From assembly GCA_012295275.1 (NCBI GenBank), contig CM022671.1, positions 13,557,178 to 13,621,177 of the forward strand: a DNA stretch of 64,000 nt. Reading direction: 5' to 3'. Shown piece by piece: positions 11,537 to 25,600 of the stretch; the stretch's first letter is position 1; each line of letters starts with the position of its first letter. The notes beneath the pieces are model-generated. The model was given only the letters and a program-made list of their open reading frames with translations. It was not told the origin of the DNA and searched no databases. The stretch comes from Chrysomallon squamiferum. Lineage: Eukaryota; Mollusca; Gastropoda; Neomphalida; Peltospiridae. The translations under genes were made by a program, and so were the position numbers.

Positions 11537-14500
11537 TAGTAAAAAAAGTCTTCATGTACACACACTTTGCAGTGTTATAAAATTACTGTTTGCATGATAG
11601 TTTTGAATAATTATCGGTAAGAGTCTACTGTCAGTTCAGACTCCTTTAATCTGTAAGATTATAAACTGTTCTCTTCCTTTGATCTGCTTGATTAGATCAC
11701 AATAAATAAACCAGTGTTCATTAATCAGAAGTCATGACGTCACGCGGTTGAAACCAGCTGCAAATAGAAAGAGAACTAACTGATTCCATTAGTTTCCAAA
11801 ATACATCAAACAATCATTACGTCAGAAGTCATTATCATAAGTTCATTTTTTTCCAGACGAACAGGCTGAACCTTAATTACTCGTAATATTAATTGTGGTT
11901 TTTGGACGTACCGCAGACAAGAAATAATCTTCATGGTATCTCGTTTTTCAATGTATGATAGATGTGTAAATATGAATTTAAATACGTAAAAATAGTAATA
12001 TTATCAGGTAAAATTAGAAGCATGAATGAGACCAAAGTTATAATATTAACTTTTTAAATTTCAGGATTCAATTTTAAATTATTTATTTATGAAGATAGCA
12101 AAATGAAACCCGTTATCGCCAGTATGTTAACAACTTTTCATTTCTACTTCTTCTTTTTTTCTATTTGCACTTTCACATAAACATTAAACATGAACGCACA
12201 TATCACTGTCCTAAATATTTCGGTCGTGGAGAAATGGTTGGACATTTTCTAAATCGGGTTTGAATAAGGGTTCTTAGGCTTTGTACCACAGTGAATACAG
12301 ATAAACACAAAGATTTTTCAAATATAATCCTTTTATACCAAATATTTTCATATACTTAAATATTTTGTCAACATCTGAAAAATTCCTCTGGATAAACTTG
12401 TAGTTCAACTTCACACAGCTAACAAATCAATTAGAGACATCACAGAAATTGCATTTCACTGTAATTTATCTCTAATCAACCCCTGCAAATCATTTCCTAT
12501 AGCAATTTTTCCTTGACAATGAAACAAACAAATTGTACATTAGCAAAATTAATCTTTTTTTCTTTTTGCTTCATTATAAGTCTGAAGAAATGTCTAGGAG
12601 CGGAAATCGTTTTAAGAAGCCTATAATGACTTTGGATGTTTACCTAGCAATTACCAGTAATTATTTTGCTTTTGTGCAATAAAATTGCTCATTGTAGTGA
12701 ATTATAGCTTTTAAATGTATGTCAGATGAGATATTTTGTTGACTTTTTTTTTTTTTTTTTTTTCATTTATGTTCAGTATAGTTTGATATTTTTATTTAGT
12801 TTTCTTAAAATTATGAACATAGTGATTTTATTTATTTATTTATTTATTTATTTTTTTATAGAAAGTAAAAAGCATTCAACAAATAAATTAAATTATATTA
12901 AATTAATAAATAAATCTCAGAAACATTGTATTCTAAAAACTGATTATTTTTAACGGGGTAAGAAAATAATAATGAAGATAATAAAAATAAGTTTAAAAAA
13001 AAAAAAAAAAAAAAAAAATGAGAACAGAGCAATTTTGAAAGTAACTAAACTATTGAACGATGCACACGGTTTCTTAATAAAATGTTATAACATAGAAATA
13101 ATTCTATCAAATCACATCAACTGAACACCGAAGTTTTTAGAAAACAAAACAAATGAAAAAAGAAATCTCATCCTGATTCAAGTTCGGAATATATATTGAT
13201 TATCTTTCATTGCACAAAAAGGACATTTTTAAGGACATTACAGATGAGTTAAATGTTTTCTTGAATAAAAGAGAAACTTGTTGTCACTGCCTGACTTACG
13301 TTTATTAATTAACAGCAAGGAGCCTTAGATTAAAAAAAAAAAACCTGGATCTTTAATTAAAACAACGGTCGCATTTTTCAATCTGCAAGTATTTGACGTT
13401 GCTCATGGTAAAAAAAAAAAAAAAAAAAAAAAAATAAAAATTAAAAAAAAAAAAAAAAAGAAAGATACTCAACACGATGCTGCAGTTGCATGGTTATTCT
13501 TGACTTTTAGCTGCAAGGTTCTTTCATGTGCTTTTTCCCAAATAGAGATTTAAAATACTGGCTTGGACGAATACTCCATTTACTAGAATTGATCCTGTCA
13601 CCTATAAAGCACTGAATTATTGGAAAACAAAAAGAAAAGACAATTGTAATAGATTTTAATGAATGTGGAATTACTTAATAACATTTTAACAGATAAATGC
13701 AATAACAATCAGTAAAAAGAACAAAAAAAGCGCGTAAGAAATAAAAATGGGAGAGAGAGATAAATTGTAATAAAATTTATTAAAAATTGAAACAATAATA
13801 AATAAACAAATAAATATACATATATAAATAAAAGTTAAAAAAAAGGAAATAATAATAATAAAAAATAATTTTAAAAAGTTAGATAAAGATTACTGGAATG
13901 TAATTTAAATAAGGATACTGATTTCTGATAATCCTGTTCAATTCTATCCAAATACATATATTCATTTATACAAATTCAAGTACGCAAGCTCACACCGACT
14001 TAAAATTATACAGACCAACAGGTTTGTAAATAGAAAACTACAAATAAAACAGCACACGCTCATAATGTAACTACTTAAAGTATGTTATATGTATGTATGT
14101 ATGCTAGTAGGTATGTTTACGTGTGTGTGTTGTGTGTGTTTGTGTATGTTTATGCATGGATTGATTGATGGATTTGTGTTACATTAGTAAAATATTTATT
14201 CAATTTGTGGTTTCTTCTTGTTACCTCATTTTTCCCTTACATATCAGCAAACATCGGGTACTTTTTGTCCATAATTCTGACAGTAAAATTCTACCTTTAA
14301 CAGTTAAACCTATGTGGCATGTACCATCATGCAGACTGAAAAATTGCAGTTAACATCTGTTGTCATATCGGTCTATGTTATTAATTTTAATTCTGTCATA
14401 ATTTATCGACTTGAATATAATATTCCATTTATTTTCTGACAAATAATTCTCACGCCATTCAGGCGCAGTATAAATGTGTTCCGCTTGAAATATAATAATT

Positions 14501-14539
14501 CGATACTAACCTGGATTTTTTGGAGAATCATTAATAATA

Positions 14540-14544
14540 ATAGA

Positions 14545-14587
<43 letters not shown>
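14540..14587. repeat. (TAA)n microsatellite
   Basis: About 16 TAA/AAT units followed by GAT variants. Confidence 0.9.
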
Positions 14588-14589
<2 letters not shown>

Positions 14590-15561
14590 GGTAATAATAA
14601 TGATGATGATTATGATAATCATGATGATAACAGAAAAATTATAGAGAAATAAGGTGGGTAAGTTCTTGTAGTCGACCTGCTCTGAGATGAAAGAATAATA
14701 TTTTCATAAACTTTCCATAATATAATTGATGTGAGACGTATAATTATAGTCAATCGTGTTTTGACCATAACAGTGTAATCTCTACAAAATATGTCATTAT
14801 TATACTGATCCTCGATATAAGTATCTGCTAATAAGCAAAAAATAAGTAATTGACAATAATAGTCGTAATTCACAAACAGCATTAGATTACTTGCCATTTA
14901 TTTATTTTCCCGCCCCACAGGTTAAGATTAGTATTTTATAAGAAAAGGTAAAAAAAAAAAAAAAAGAAGAAATATGTGTTCTAAAAATTTATAATAGTAT
15001 TTGATTTCAAATCACATTTCTGTTATAAAAGAATTTACTTATCTTTGGTTATAGAATGTCGCGCATGTGTTCGCCTCTGTGACTTGATCAGTATATTTAT
15101 GTGTGTCTGTGTTGGCCTCTGTTCCACGGACCAACAAACGGTAGCACAGCTCCGCAAACGTCTGGGATATCGCGATTTAGGATTAACCTGTAATTTACCG
15201 AAACATTAAACTTTAATACACACAACCGCTGAATAATGCTGTAATAAAATAATGTAAAAACAATATACAGACATAAAAACAGTCTAAATAAATGTCGTAC
15301 ATTATACGTTAAGACAAATGTAGGCTAGGTTGGAGGTAGTTTGTTAGGTCAGGATGGTTATGTGTGAAACTGTAAAATTTACTTTTACCTTGTAGGAAAG
15401 TGGGTTGAGAGAGGGATGCTGTGATTGTGTAGTGGGAGTCAGATAATTTACTAGAGGTAAGGTTTCAAGTGGTAAATGACAGTAAGTTCAAATTTTGTGA
15501 TTTTCCAAAACAGAGATTCATGAAATCGAGGGTCAGCAGTGTATGTAGGTATACCTGTAAT

Positions 15562-15640
15562 TGTGTGTGTATGTGTGTGTGTTGTGTGTGTGTGTGTTGT
15601 GTGTGTTGTGTGTATGTGTGTGTGTTGTGTGTGTGTGTGT

Positions 15641-15678
<38 letters not shown>

Positions 15679-15696
15679 AGTGTGTGAGTGTGTGGA
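15562..15696. repeat. Interrupted (GT)n array with regular TGTTG breaks
   Basis: GT blocks of about 8-20 bp are separated repeatedly by GTTG or ATG interruptions, so a longer pattern is superimposed on the dinucleotide. Confidence 0.9.
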
Positions 15697-17315
15697 AGTG
15701 TGAGCGCGCAGACAATTCATTAACAACTGCCTAGATTTTACTTGTTCTTTTTATGACATTACTGTATAAAATGCATCTAACACATTTCACTCTGTTTTAT
15801 TCTTTTTGTATGGCACTGAAATATTAATTTGATTAATAGGTTAATACCAGTTAGTTTATCGAGTTGTCTGTTGCTGTCAGTTTGGCGAAAAATTTATCAA
15901 TAATCGAAAGCAATAGTATCTCTAGAATTAATGGTGTAATGATAAAAATAATGAGTGTTGTCACAAAATGCAAACTCTGTTTCAGTTCACAAATAAGGCT
16001 GGTTTGTACTAATTATAAACTGTTTCAGATTTTAATAACTGAGGACCGTATGTGTGACAGAAGAATTTAATAAATTGATCGTTTTGGTAACTTTTTTTTT
16101 TTTTTTTTATTATTATTTTCATTATCTCTCGTTACTGACATCATCATCATCGTCATGAATATAAGTATGATTATTTATTATTATTATTGTTGATGTTTTG
16201 TTGTTGTTTCTATTATTATTATAACTAAAACATTGACTCTTCTTGAAACCTTTCATGTCTTAAATATATACTCTTTTCCTAGAAGCCATTTCCAGTTACC
16301 GACAATATATAATTATTAATATCATATTTTACATTATCGTCGTCTCAAAAATATCGTAAGTCATGCAGCCTTGCAGTTATAATGCCTGTGATACATTAAT
16401 TATCAGATAACAGGTATTTTATATATATGAACGGTCTAATAAAAGATATTTTTTTCGTTAATTATCAGGTATTTTGCACATTAATTATCAGGTAATTTGT
16501 ACATTACTAATCACGTAAGAAGTATTTAATATACTGTTTATATTACATGAATTGTAATGATTTATCCAATGAATGAATCTTGTATGTCCTATCAGTACAT
16601 GTCTGAATTTATTATGCATACTTCAAAGTTCTATTGGATTCCGTTTTTGTCTTCCAATTTTGATTAATAACGAAATATAACGATAAAAAATACTTGCTCC
16701 ACCATTTTTCTGTGGTCATGACGTCACTTCTCACAGGGTGGACCTGTTTGTTTATGTTTATTCTGACGTTAGTTACGCGTTCGATTTATATGCTATGGCG
16801 TTACGATTCCACTTCTAAAATTGTAAAATGGCAGCGTTCAAATTCTTGTAATTTTTATTTTATTCTCTTCATTATTTATTATTAATTATTATAGGTTACT
16901 GAAATAAAATAATAACTTGTTACCAAACAGAGTTTTTCTTTGTCAGTTCATTCATATTAAAGGAACACTTTAATAAATATAAGTAAAGTTTAAATTAAAC
17001 CATAGTGTGCAAATAAATACCACAATTTAAAGATTAACGTAAACAGTTCATTACCTAATCGATTACTTCAGTTGGACTGAACTTATATTATTAAGCTAAA
17101 ATAGAATAAATAAAAGGTGCCAAATGCTGTTTTATCGTGATCTGTTTCTAAAACGTTTTATGAAAAAAAAAGCTCGTGTACGTAAATAAAGTTTCTGTCA
17201 TGGTGCAGTCAGCAGCTGCAGGTGGATTTAAATTTAAAAACGAACTCAAAAAATATTGCAAAAAAAGCCTCAACATAACAACAAACAGTGACAAAACACC
17301 CAGCAGACAAACTAA

Positions 17316-17417
17316 CATACATACACAGACACACATACACACACACACACATACGTACAATACGTACATACATACATACATACATACATACATACATACA
17401 TACATACATACATACAT
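17316..17417. repeat. ACAC/CATA tetranucleotide microsatellite
   Basis: An AC-rich block followed by about 17 CATA units. Its frames encode artefactual Thr-Tyr-Ile-His or Met-Tyr-Val-Cys repeats. Confidence 0.95.
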
Positions 17418-18700
17418 TAAAATCAGACAGAGAGAAAGAGATACAGATATTACAAAACAATATCACAATATTTATATTTACACATATGCGGCTTTATAAA
17501 CAAGTTATATCATACAATTATTGTTTGATCAGTCGTCCATATTACTAAATAAACTGTTTATTTCTTTTGTTTTCTAAACCCTCAATTTATCATGTTTTAC
17601 AGGCTTTTCTTTTCTATTTTGAGTCCAGGATTTGTGATATCAATCAGCCGTTTAAAACCCAAGGTTCTTAATGAAAATCATATTAATCTATTATGCAAAC
17701 AAAGGTGTAATAAAAACAATCTATAACTGTCATCAGATGACTGAGATATAAATCTATTCATCGCAGAAATTTACCATTAATATTGCCAATAGACCAGAAC
17801 ATGGCCATGTGTCTTACTGTTTACCCTGCCAGCACAATAGTTTCATTTTCAGACTTTTGATTTTTGTTTTTACTGTGAACTATTACAAGAATAAATACAT
17901 GGATGAATGGATGAACTAATGTTTGATGGTTAATGGATCTATAAAGTACAATCAATTTATTTTATTTTCTGTTAAACTCTGCGGATTACCCTTACGAATT
18001 AACAGAAAAGTTGTCATGTGTATTTTCACGGATATGAAGACGACAAATCATCGAGAAGGTTGATCTTTCTATCCATTATATATACTCAAACGTTCTGCTA
18101 CATTTAATTAAACATTATATAACTAGATCAGGGATCCTAAAAGGAAGGGAGATGTATGAGAACTGCCAGAAAAACATTAGTGAATAATTTCCTCTGAAGA
18201 TTAAATGTAGGAAATAATAATTGCTTGACAAACATTATACAATAAAATAAAAGTACTCGTCGTGGTGGTATTGTTAAATAAACTTTAACCATTTATTTAA
18301 AGAATGTAAAATGTTATGAATGTAAATGGTTCAGTTCATTTTAAATAAGAGTTGGTATTTAATTTTACGACATTCAGTATTAGATAAATTCTGTATAAAT
18401 AAGTAAGGACAAATTCGTTTTAAAAACATTACATATCGGAATTAATTATGACTACAAGCAGGTCAATAGCACGAGAAGAAAAAAAAAGTAACTCAGCTGG
18501 AGATTACAGTTAATAGTACGCATGGTTTTCATGTTGCTGTATATAATTTTGGATCGTTATCGCTTCAGATACGTATGTAATGTAATTAAGAAAGTTACTA
18601 TTAACACTTCGCTGCTAACTATTATTGGTATTTTCGGGGATCAGTGAACACGTTTTATGTAATTTAAGAATATGTTACAATGTTCTTATATTTAAAAAAT

Positions 18701-18703
<3 letters not shown>

Positions 18704-18747
<44 letters not shown>
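18704..18747. repeat. (AC)n microsatellite
   Basis: About 22 AC units, directly left of a decayed minisatellite. Confidence 0.95.
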
Positions 18748-18748
<1 letters not shown>

Positions 18749-18772
18749 TTATATACTAAGCATACTGGTAAC

Positions 18773-19010
18773 AACAAAGGATGCATTATCTAGTAACGAA
18801 CGTACTGACGATTCTCAGCAAGGAATGCTTTATACAGAATCGAGCGGATTGATAACAAACAGATGACATGCAGATAACGGACATCATGTTTTATATAGAA
18901 ACGAGCGTACTTTTGACAGAGAACAAGGACTACTTTAAGCAGACATATGCTTACTGGTGACGACAAGGAATGTTTTACAGTAATCATTCTGATGACAGCA
19001 CAATGAGCCA
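18773..19010. repeat. Decayed minisatellite, about five units of 37-46 bp
   Basis: Five imperfect units are readable, each beginning with CAAGGAATG or a variant, then TTTATA-CAG, then often ACGAGCGTACT, then TGACGACA. Starts fall near 18773, 18818, 18877, 18923 and 18963, with a short linker after the second. Identity between units is low, which suggests an old array. No coding role is apparent. Confidence 0.6.
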
Positions 19011-21154
19011 GAAATAAAATACTGATTATTATAATAACTTTGGTTCTGAACCTAATTCTAAATAAGGCGATCATAACGGCATCTGTAGGTTTTGTGTTAA
19101 ACCGATAACATTAACAAAGGTCAAAAAGTACCGAATTAGACGTCGAGGCAAAGTGACATTTACTGCAACATGTGCAGATTTTACAGTTACTTAATATATG
19201 TTAGTCTGTTTTTCAGTAGCATAGTGTACAAATTATATTTTACAGCTGAGTTTCAATAAGGCAATTGGAAACAAACGACTTTTCATTGCAACAAACATTT
19301 TCCGTTTATTACCACTGATTTATTGTATAATGTATAATGTATAAATTATATTATGCTGTATGAAAAAAAAAAGTTTAGAAAAATTTCAGTTGCAGAATAA
19401 TTATTTCCTAAAAAGATATAGAAAATGTCTATGAGAAACTTAATACGTTTTACTATACGCCAAATGGGATTACTAAAGTCCATGTCATTTTTAATACTAT
19501 GAATGGGAAGATTACGTAAAAGAGTTCTTGCTGCTAATGGAAAATAGAAAGTTTGAAATTCAGCAGAAAATACGTTAAAATGTTTTTAGAGATGCTATTA
19601 CAAATAATTAATAAAAATTTTGTTATCATGGTCATCTCCATTATCTTCCACATAATACTCAACATCATCATCATCATCATTATCACTGGTGTTATTATTC
19701 TTATTACTGTTATTATTATTACGAAATGAATCACGTGCACTCACTACTGTAAGTAGTAAATTTAAGATATTTAAAAATAAAACATAAAACATTTATTATT
19801 AATTTGTATTTTTTTAGAAAAGTTGGTATTGCTGATTTTCCTGCTTTTTTGTGTGTTTCTTATTTTCTTTCTTTCTTTTTCTTTTTCTGTTTTTCCTTTC
19901 TTTTTTTTTATCCTCTTTTCTTTCTTTTTTTTTTATTTGTGTTTTACAAAACAGCTTTTTTATACTTATTTTCTTCAAGAAAAGTCATGAACAAATATTT
20001 GTTTGATTAAAAGTAATAAAAGCATTCAGCGAATCTTGATTAAGTAGAAATCGTATGAGCAGAGTGTAATATCCTTTGACAAATAGTTTTCGTTTTTTTA
20101 ATATTTTCCCTCTTTTTTTTCCCCTTATTTTTCTTGAATGATAATTATCCATATAACCAGTCGACATACTTTTAACTAAGAATACTGTTAATGCTAAGTG
20201 AATGGTTCTTTAAATAGGAAATTTGCTAAATGTGTTTTTGTTTGGTTTCTATCGAATCAGTCAGGAATATAAATCTGTCAGTATACCGATTTGATAACAC
20301 TCTGTGTTTGGATAACGGTTTTGTTTAATGATAACGATGTTAATGATGATTAACTTTTAAAAACTAAATTAATTTAAAATTCTTAAAATTTTATCAAAAT
20401 TATGTTTTGGTAATGATTATGATGATCAAGAAAACAAGTAGAAAATTAAATTTTAGCAAAATACAGATGAATAAATTAAATTCAGAAAGTTTGAAAATAG
20501 ATATACCAGACAGTATTCAAGTTTACAAAGATGAAATTTATCTTTCCAAGTGCGTGTATATGTTAATAATAAATAAATAAATAAATAAATATATATATAT
20601 ATAATACAATAAATAATAATAAAATGAAACAAACATAAATGAGTATTAATATTTAATTTTTAAAAATTGTTTATAATCGTAAAAAAGATATATATATATA
20701 TATATATATAAAAATAGAAATAAAACAAAAATAAAAATAATGAAAAACAGAAAAGAAATGTATAAGTTTAAGTTTATGCTCTTAAAATTATGTCTGGTCC
20801 ACGTTTTTGACATTTTAAAAATGGTGACTAACCTTTGAATGGCAAAATCTGTGGTTTCTAAGTTAATACCTATCTTTTTCAATTATTATATATTAAATAT
20901 GATACTGATTCTTCAAGCAGATTATGTATTTTTATTCATATTCATTTTGAATTGTTCAAAGTTCCTACTGTAGACAAGTTAACAATGCACATTTTTAAAA
21001 CGGTTCACTGGCTACATATTTCATCACGCATTCCCTTAATAATGTGCATTTACACATTTTTATGTGCGCATTATATCTGAGTTCACTGTGTACATTCTAG
21101 AGTGCCAGTTACGTCTATATTATTGTTAACAATTATAAATGTTCGTTTGATGTG

Positions 21155-22693
21155 TTACTGTTTGCACATTTTGTATTGTTCATTGTTTTCGATTTCTACA
21201 CGTTCTCTAGGAGTTAATTCACCATTTGTAGATTTAATATATTCAGTGGTAGCTCGATCACCGTTCACATACTCACTCATTATCCTGACACTGTGCTCAC
21301 TTTTAATATGCTCACTACGTCTTCGTTCACTTTCTGTTTCAAAGTTTTCGTTAGTTAGCCGTTCAGTGCGCTTTGTTTTAACGTGTTCATTTGTCCGATC
21401 AGCATTGTAATTGTTGAAAGGGTCGCGACACGTTGGTTCGTTGATCATAATTTTTCCATGCTCAGAGTTATTAGCTGTTCTAGGAAGTGGGTTAGATGAA
21501 CAAGCATTGTAGCTTGTTCTTTCCAAGAACTGAATGAAATCTTCGCCATCGCGAGGGCCTTCACTTGGTCCAAGACGTGAATCGGCTCTGTAGAAACAGC
21601 AGAATGTCGAATGATAACATGACGTTAACTCCTGTCGTATTGCCCGATTCATCCAGCCGTATAATAATGGATTCACAGCGAAGGATGTATATCCAAGCCA
21701 TAAGACAAGAAGTTCGGTTGTCTCCCTTTGAGCAACATTCCTGTAGATTGCACCATGAGCGTTTAAGATAAAATAAGGTCCCCATAAAATTACAAAAGAT
21801 GAGAAAATTGTTATTAATGTTTTGATCGCTTTGAAATGACCTTTGTTGGGACGTGGTGTATGTTGAAACATGTGTGCCGACATGGAGCGTTCGGCGACAT
21901 GAACAACATGGTCATCAACCGAAAAACAGGCACTACATATTTTTATACATGTACCTGGCAGACGGTTGAACTTTTTGGTGTTTTCTCTCAGCCTTTCTGG
22001 TTGGGTTTCTGTCAGAACGATAGAAACAGCAGGAGTGGACGGATAAGGACGAATTTGTCTAGCAGCGTCCCGTGCGACTCGGAATATCCCACAATGCACC
22101 ATTAACAAGATGATGCTGGGAACCACAAAACACCAGACACTAATAAACAAAACATAAGCACGGTCTGTCCTTGAACCCTCCCATGTGAAAGAACAGTATT
22201 TCTTGTATATCTGGTAGGTGTAAGAATTCACTCCTAGAAGAGGCAAAGTGGCCAGGACGAAACTCTGTATCCATATAAATGAAATAGCTCCGACAGTCTT
22301 GTGTAACGTCATGTGTGCAGCGTGGTGCATCGGCAATTTTATGGAGTAATATCGCTCTATGCTAATTAAACAGAGGTTGCATATGGAAGCATACATCGAG
22401 AAAGAACTTATAAAGGCACTGACAACACACCACATCGAGTCGAATGACCATGATTTGTAAACGAAGGAGGAGATACTCACAGGCAGAGTGGTCACAGACG
22501 CTAGGAAATCCACAACACTCAGATTAAGTACAAAGAAGTTCGTCAGCGTATGCCGCAGCTGAAAACATCTCAGAACAACAATGATGATGCTGACATTGCC
22601 GACAATGGCAGTGCAGTTGACTAGACACATGAACAGTAATATCACATATTTGCTGACTTCGCTGTCTGGAACAGGTTCAGAAGTGTCGTTCAT
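21155..22693 (-). CDS. GPR161-like class A (rhodopsin-family) orphan GPCR, long form
   Basis: A single-exon frame of 512 residues. Visible landmarks: TM1 with GN (residues 32-33), TM2 NLSVVDF, Cys89 at the start of TM3 pairing with Cys167 in the second extracellular loop, ERY at 113-115 in place of DRY, LWGP (303-306) where most receptors have CWxP, and NPLLY at 341-345. LWGP, the IFRVARDAAR-type start of loop 3 and the TM7 context resemble GPR161, a ciliary receptor acting in Hedgehog/cAMP control in vertebrates; orthology is inferred only. Loop 3 is long (about 205-288). The tail has Cys residues 359, 365 and 366, likely palmitoylated, then a DGEDFIQFLE motif shared with the neighbouring receptor, then about 110 hydrophilic residues with loosely repeating EHxK/SE units. 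The start is ATG at 22693-22691. A poly(A) motif (plus TTTATT) lies at 20931-20936. Confidence 0.9.
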   Translation of the reverse strand: MNDTSEPVPDSEVSKYVILLFMCLVNCTAIVGNVSIIIVVLRCFQLRHTLTNFFVLNLSVVDFLASVTTLPVSISSFVYKSWSFDSMWCVVSAFISSFSMYASICNLCLISIERYYSIKLPMHHAAHMTLHKTVGAISFIWIQSFVLATLPLLGVNSYTYQIYKKYCSFTWEGSRTDRAYVLFISVWCFVVPSIILLMVHCGIFRVARDAARQIRPYPSTPAVSIVLTETQPERLRENTKKFNRLPGTCIKICSACFSVDDHVVHVAERSMSAHMFQHTPRPNKGHFKAIKTLITIFSSFVILWGPYFILNAHGAIYRNVAQRETTELLVLWLGYTSFAVNPLLYGWMNRAIRQELTSCYHSTFCCFYRADSRLGPSEGPRDGEDFIQFLERTSYNACSSNPLPRTANNSEHGKIMINEPTCRDPFNNYNADRTNEHVKTKRTERLTNENFETESERRRSEHIKSEHSVRIMSEYVNGDRATTEYIKSTNGELTPRERVEIENNEQYKMCKQ

Positions 22694-25600
22694 TCTAGAG
22701 CATTTTAACCAGTGCTGCGGTTTTGTTTGTTTTTTGAGATTTTTATTTGTTCGTTTATTTTTGTTTTTGTTTTTAATTCTTACTTTTTAACTTATTTTTT
22801 TTCCCTAAATAATAATAAAGAAGAATTTAATTTAACCCTTTTATCTCATTCCTAAAAACTTTTTTCTTCCTAAAAGTCAGTTCTGTAGTTTCCTTGACAC
22901 AACTAATTTAGAGTTATATATTTTTGAATATATGCTCCACATTTACTAAGTACGAAAAATAAACTCGTGTTCTTGTTAATAACTTGCTTTCTTCATTCTT
23001 CTTATAAATAGAAAAAGCACACCTCATTTATCCAGCTAAATAGTAACAGCAGATGTATTCGTCTGTGTGAATAACTACACGTATTGCGAAGACGTCTAAA
23101 TGTCTTGGTAATCAAACTCATTTCTGCAACCAATCGATACGAAAGAACTTTGCTATTCGGTGCTATTCAGCTTAGCAACAGATTTGTAAGAGAGACGTGG
23201 ATTTGCTCTTACACCTCACAGTACTATGGCTACTAGGTAACCAATAGAAACGTCGCTTTTTTATTATTGGTGTGTCTGACATCTGGTGACTCCGAATAAA
23301 CACTGGCGGAGGTTTGAACACCGACTGGAGGTAAAGCAAATATAAAGACAAATGTTGAAATGTTTATTATTCTTAGATAGAAATGTTTATTATTCTTTAT
23401 ATATATGTATACATACATACATTCATTCATATACACATACATAAACACAAGTGAAGGTATGTAAAAAAAAAAAAAAGTTCCCAAATTAAAATTATTTCTG
23501 TATCACTGGAAAAAGCATGACCCCCCAAAAAAAAAAAACACACAAGAAACAATTTATTTATGATAGTAACTTGCAAGATAAGGAGGAATGATACTTTTAT
23601 GTTCCAAAATTTCCTGTAATTTTAACCTAATATTTTTAGCTTTACTGAAACAAATACTGTAATTTAAGTTCATTAAATTCTCGTATCTTCTTTCACATGT
23701 ATCTTATTTTTGCATGAAATTGAAAGTCTGATTATGATGAAGTTATAGGTTATTAATTATGAATAGGTATAATTATAAACATTTAATATACTGAAATAGA
23801 ATAAAAATTCCGCCAAATCAGATGATTTTGGCCTCTGCTAGGATAATTGTTGGGCCGTGAACAAATTTAGTAATATTTTGCACAAATAAAGTTACGCTTA
23901 TGTACAGTTCAGAATAGTGTTGGATGAGAAAATATTCACCTTTCTTTAGATGTCTGGATGATTTTGTAAAGGTGTTTATCGTAGGAAAATTAAAAATTCT
24001 TCTGATACGGAAAAGGGAAAAATTCAAAAGCGAAACAACGGAGTAATGTGTGTACGATGTAGTGGCGGAAATATTTTGTGCTATATCTGGTGGGACGCCG
24101 CTTTTTCTCTGTTTTCTCAGATGATCAATGTACTAATAAAAAATGAACCGTCTTGGCAGGTTTTAAGGTCCAGTCCGATTTAGAAATGAGCTGTGACACC
24201 AATTCTGGAGGGGGTGCACAAACACCAGAACTCGAGTCATAGCGAAAAGTACGATTTTCTAAGTACCTATACTTTGTATGTGTTTGTATGTCTGTATACA
24301 GACATGTAAGCTTGTGTTTTGTGTATCATTCCTCAGCATGTGAATTTGTACACAAATATATTTTAATAAAGAAAATGATGAAAGAAATGATTAGTTCTGT
24401 TAACTGTTGATGCTGAAAGGGAGGAAAAAATATGAATTAAATATATTTATAAGTACTTTCAATCACGCCCGTAACCTCTCTTGGGCTAAACGATGCAGAG
24501 AATTTCGTTATTATCTAATTGAATCGTAGTAAAAATTGCCCAACAGAATATTCACACCATTTAAATTTGTATAATATTCTTTCAGCTCTTTATTCGTTTT
24601 TGTTTTGTTTGTTTGTTGTTGTTATTTTCTTTTTCTTTTTTGTTAATGTTGTTTGTTGTTTAAATAATTTTTATTAACTTTGTATCTTCATTTTTTTCTT
24701 TGAAATAAAAAAGAAAATTTGATGAATATACCTAGGAACATTTTTGTATTCCAATGACATGAATTATAAAATTGTTAGTTAATTGTCTGTCTATAATCAC
24801 GCATTTTACGTGGAAGTCCGCAGCGGGCGGGACGCACGAATATACATACCAATTCAGCAAATTTACAATGGATACTGTGATGACGTTGAAGAGATGGTTG
24901 GTCAAAATGACATCATCACACGTAAAACCGTGGAAGCAGTATACGTCAAAACTTCGTCTGGCTGTATCTGATTTAATTAGCCCTGTTATCGTTTGGCTTA
25001 AAACTAGATTTCATACTAATTGTTCGATTTCAGTCAATTAAGGTGATTAACATATCGGGCTGGTCTTTATAGTAACATCATTAGTACCTGAACCTATAAC
25101 CGGCTCCGCCATACGGATGTTTCTAACGAAGATGAGCGAAGGCTACGGACAGGTACATATTGGATAATGTCTATTTTGTATTTAAATCGGATTTAATCTG
25201 GTTTATACATGCTAATATATATCTGATATGGTTAGTTTTTACAGGTAAATCAGTTGTACACTTGAATTCCAAAAATGCGATATTTATTAACCATTTACAT
25301 GGTCTATATTTTTGTCATTCACTTTTTCTCCATGAGATGTTTGTTTTGAGGTATCTGATATCACGAAATCAATATGAGATGGCATGCTCTTTTGTTTGCT
25401 TTTTTTCATTCAGCGAATGAGCATTTGGCAATGTACAAGTACCAAAATCTGTAAAGAAGTAGATTATTAAATAGTATATTCAAAAAATAAAATCAGAGCA
25501 TCTATAAACATTATTTTGCAATAGATTGAAAATAGATTGAAAAGTACACTAACTTCACAGTGATCCATTAATTTTTATTTACAGTTATAGTTGTATGAAA

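Larger units (their letters stand above)
9074..21154. other. 12 kb gene-free stretch
   Basis: No exon could be supported on either strand. It contains a GATA/GACA run (10009-10067), ATT (11342-11400), CT (11466-11531), poly-A (13411-13459), TAA (14540-14587), interrupted GT (15562-15696), ACAC/CATA (17316-17417) and AC (18704-18747) microsatellites, plus a decayed minisatellite (18773-19010). The open frames here are low-complexity (poly-Ile, poly-Asn, Thr-His) or hydrophobic AT-rich shadows. Distal promoters or noncoding exons cannot be excluded. Confidence 0.6.

Noticed and set aside
21102-21410. 102-codon plus-strand frame opposite the long GPCR tail
   Set aside because: Antisense shadow of the charged repetitive tail; the minus-strand receptor frame is the real gene.
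24783-24971. 62-codon plus-strand frame between the GPCRs
   Set aside because: Composition is moderately protein-like, but there is no ATG, acceptor or donor, and no recognisable motif.
24772-25041. 89-codon plus-strand frame overlapping the 62-codon frame
   Set aside because: Shadow frame in the same segment, with no splice sites or motif.
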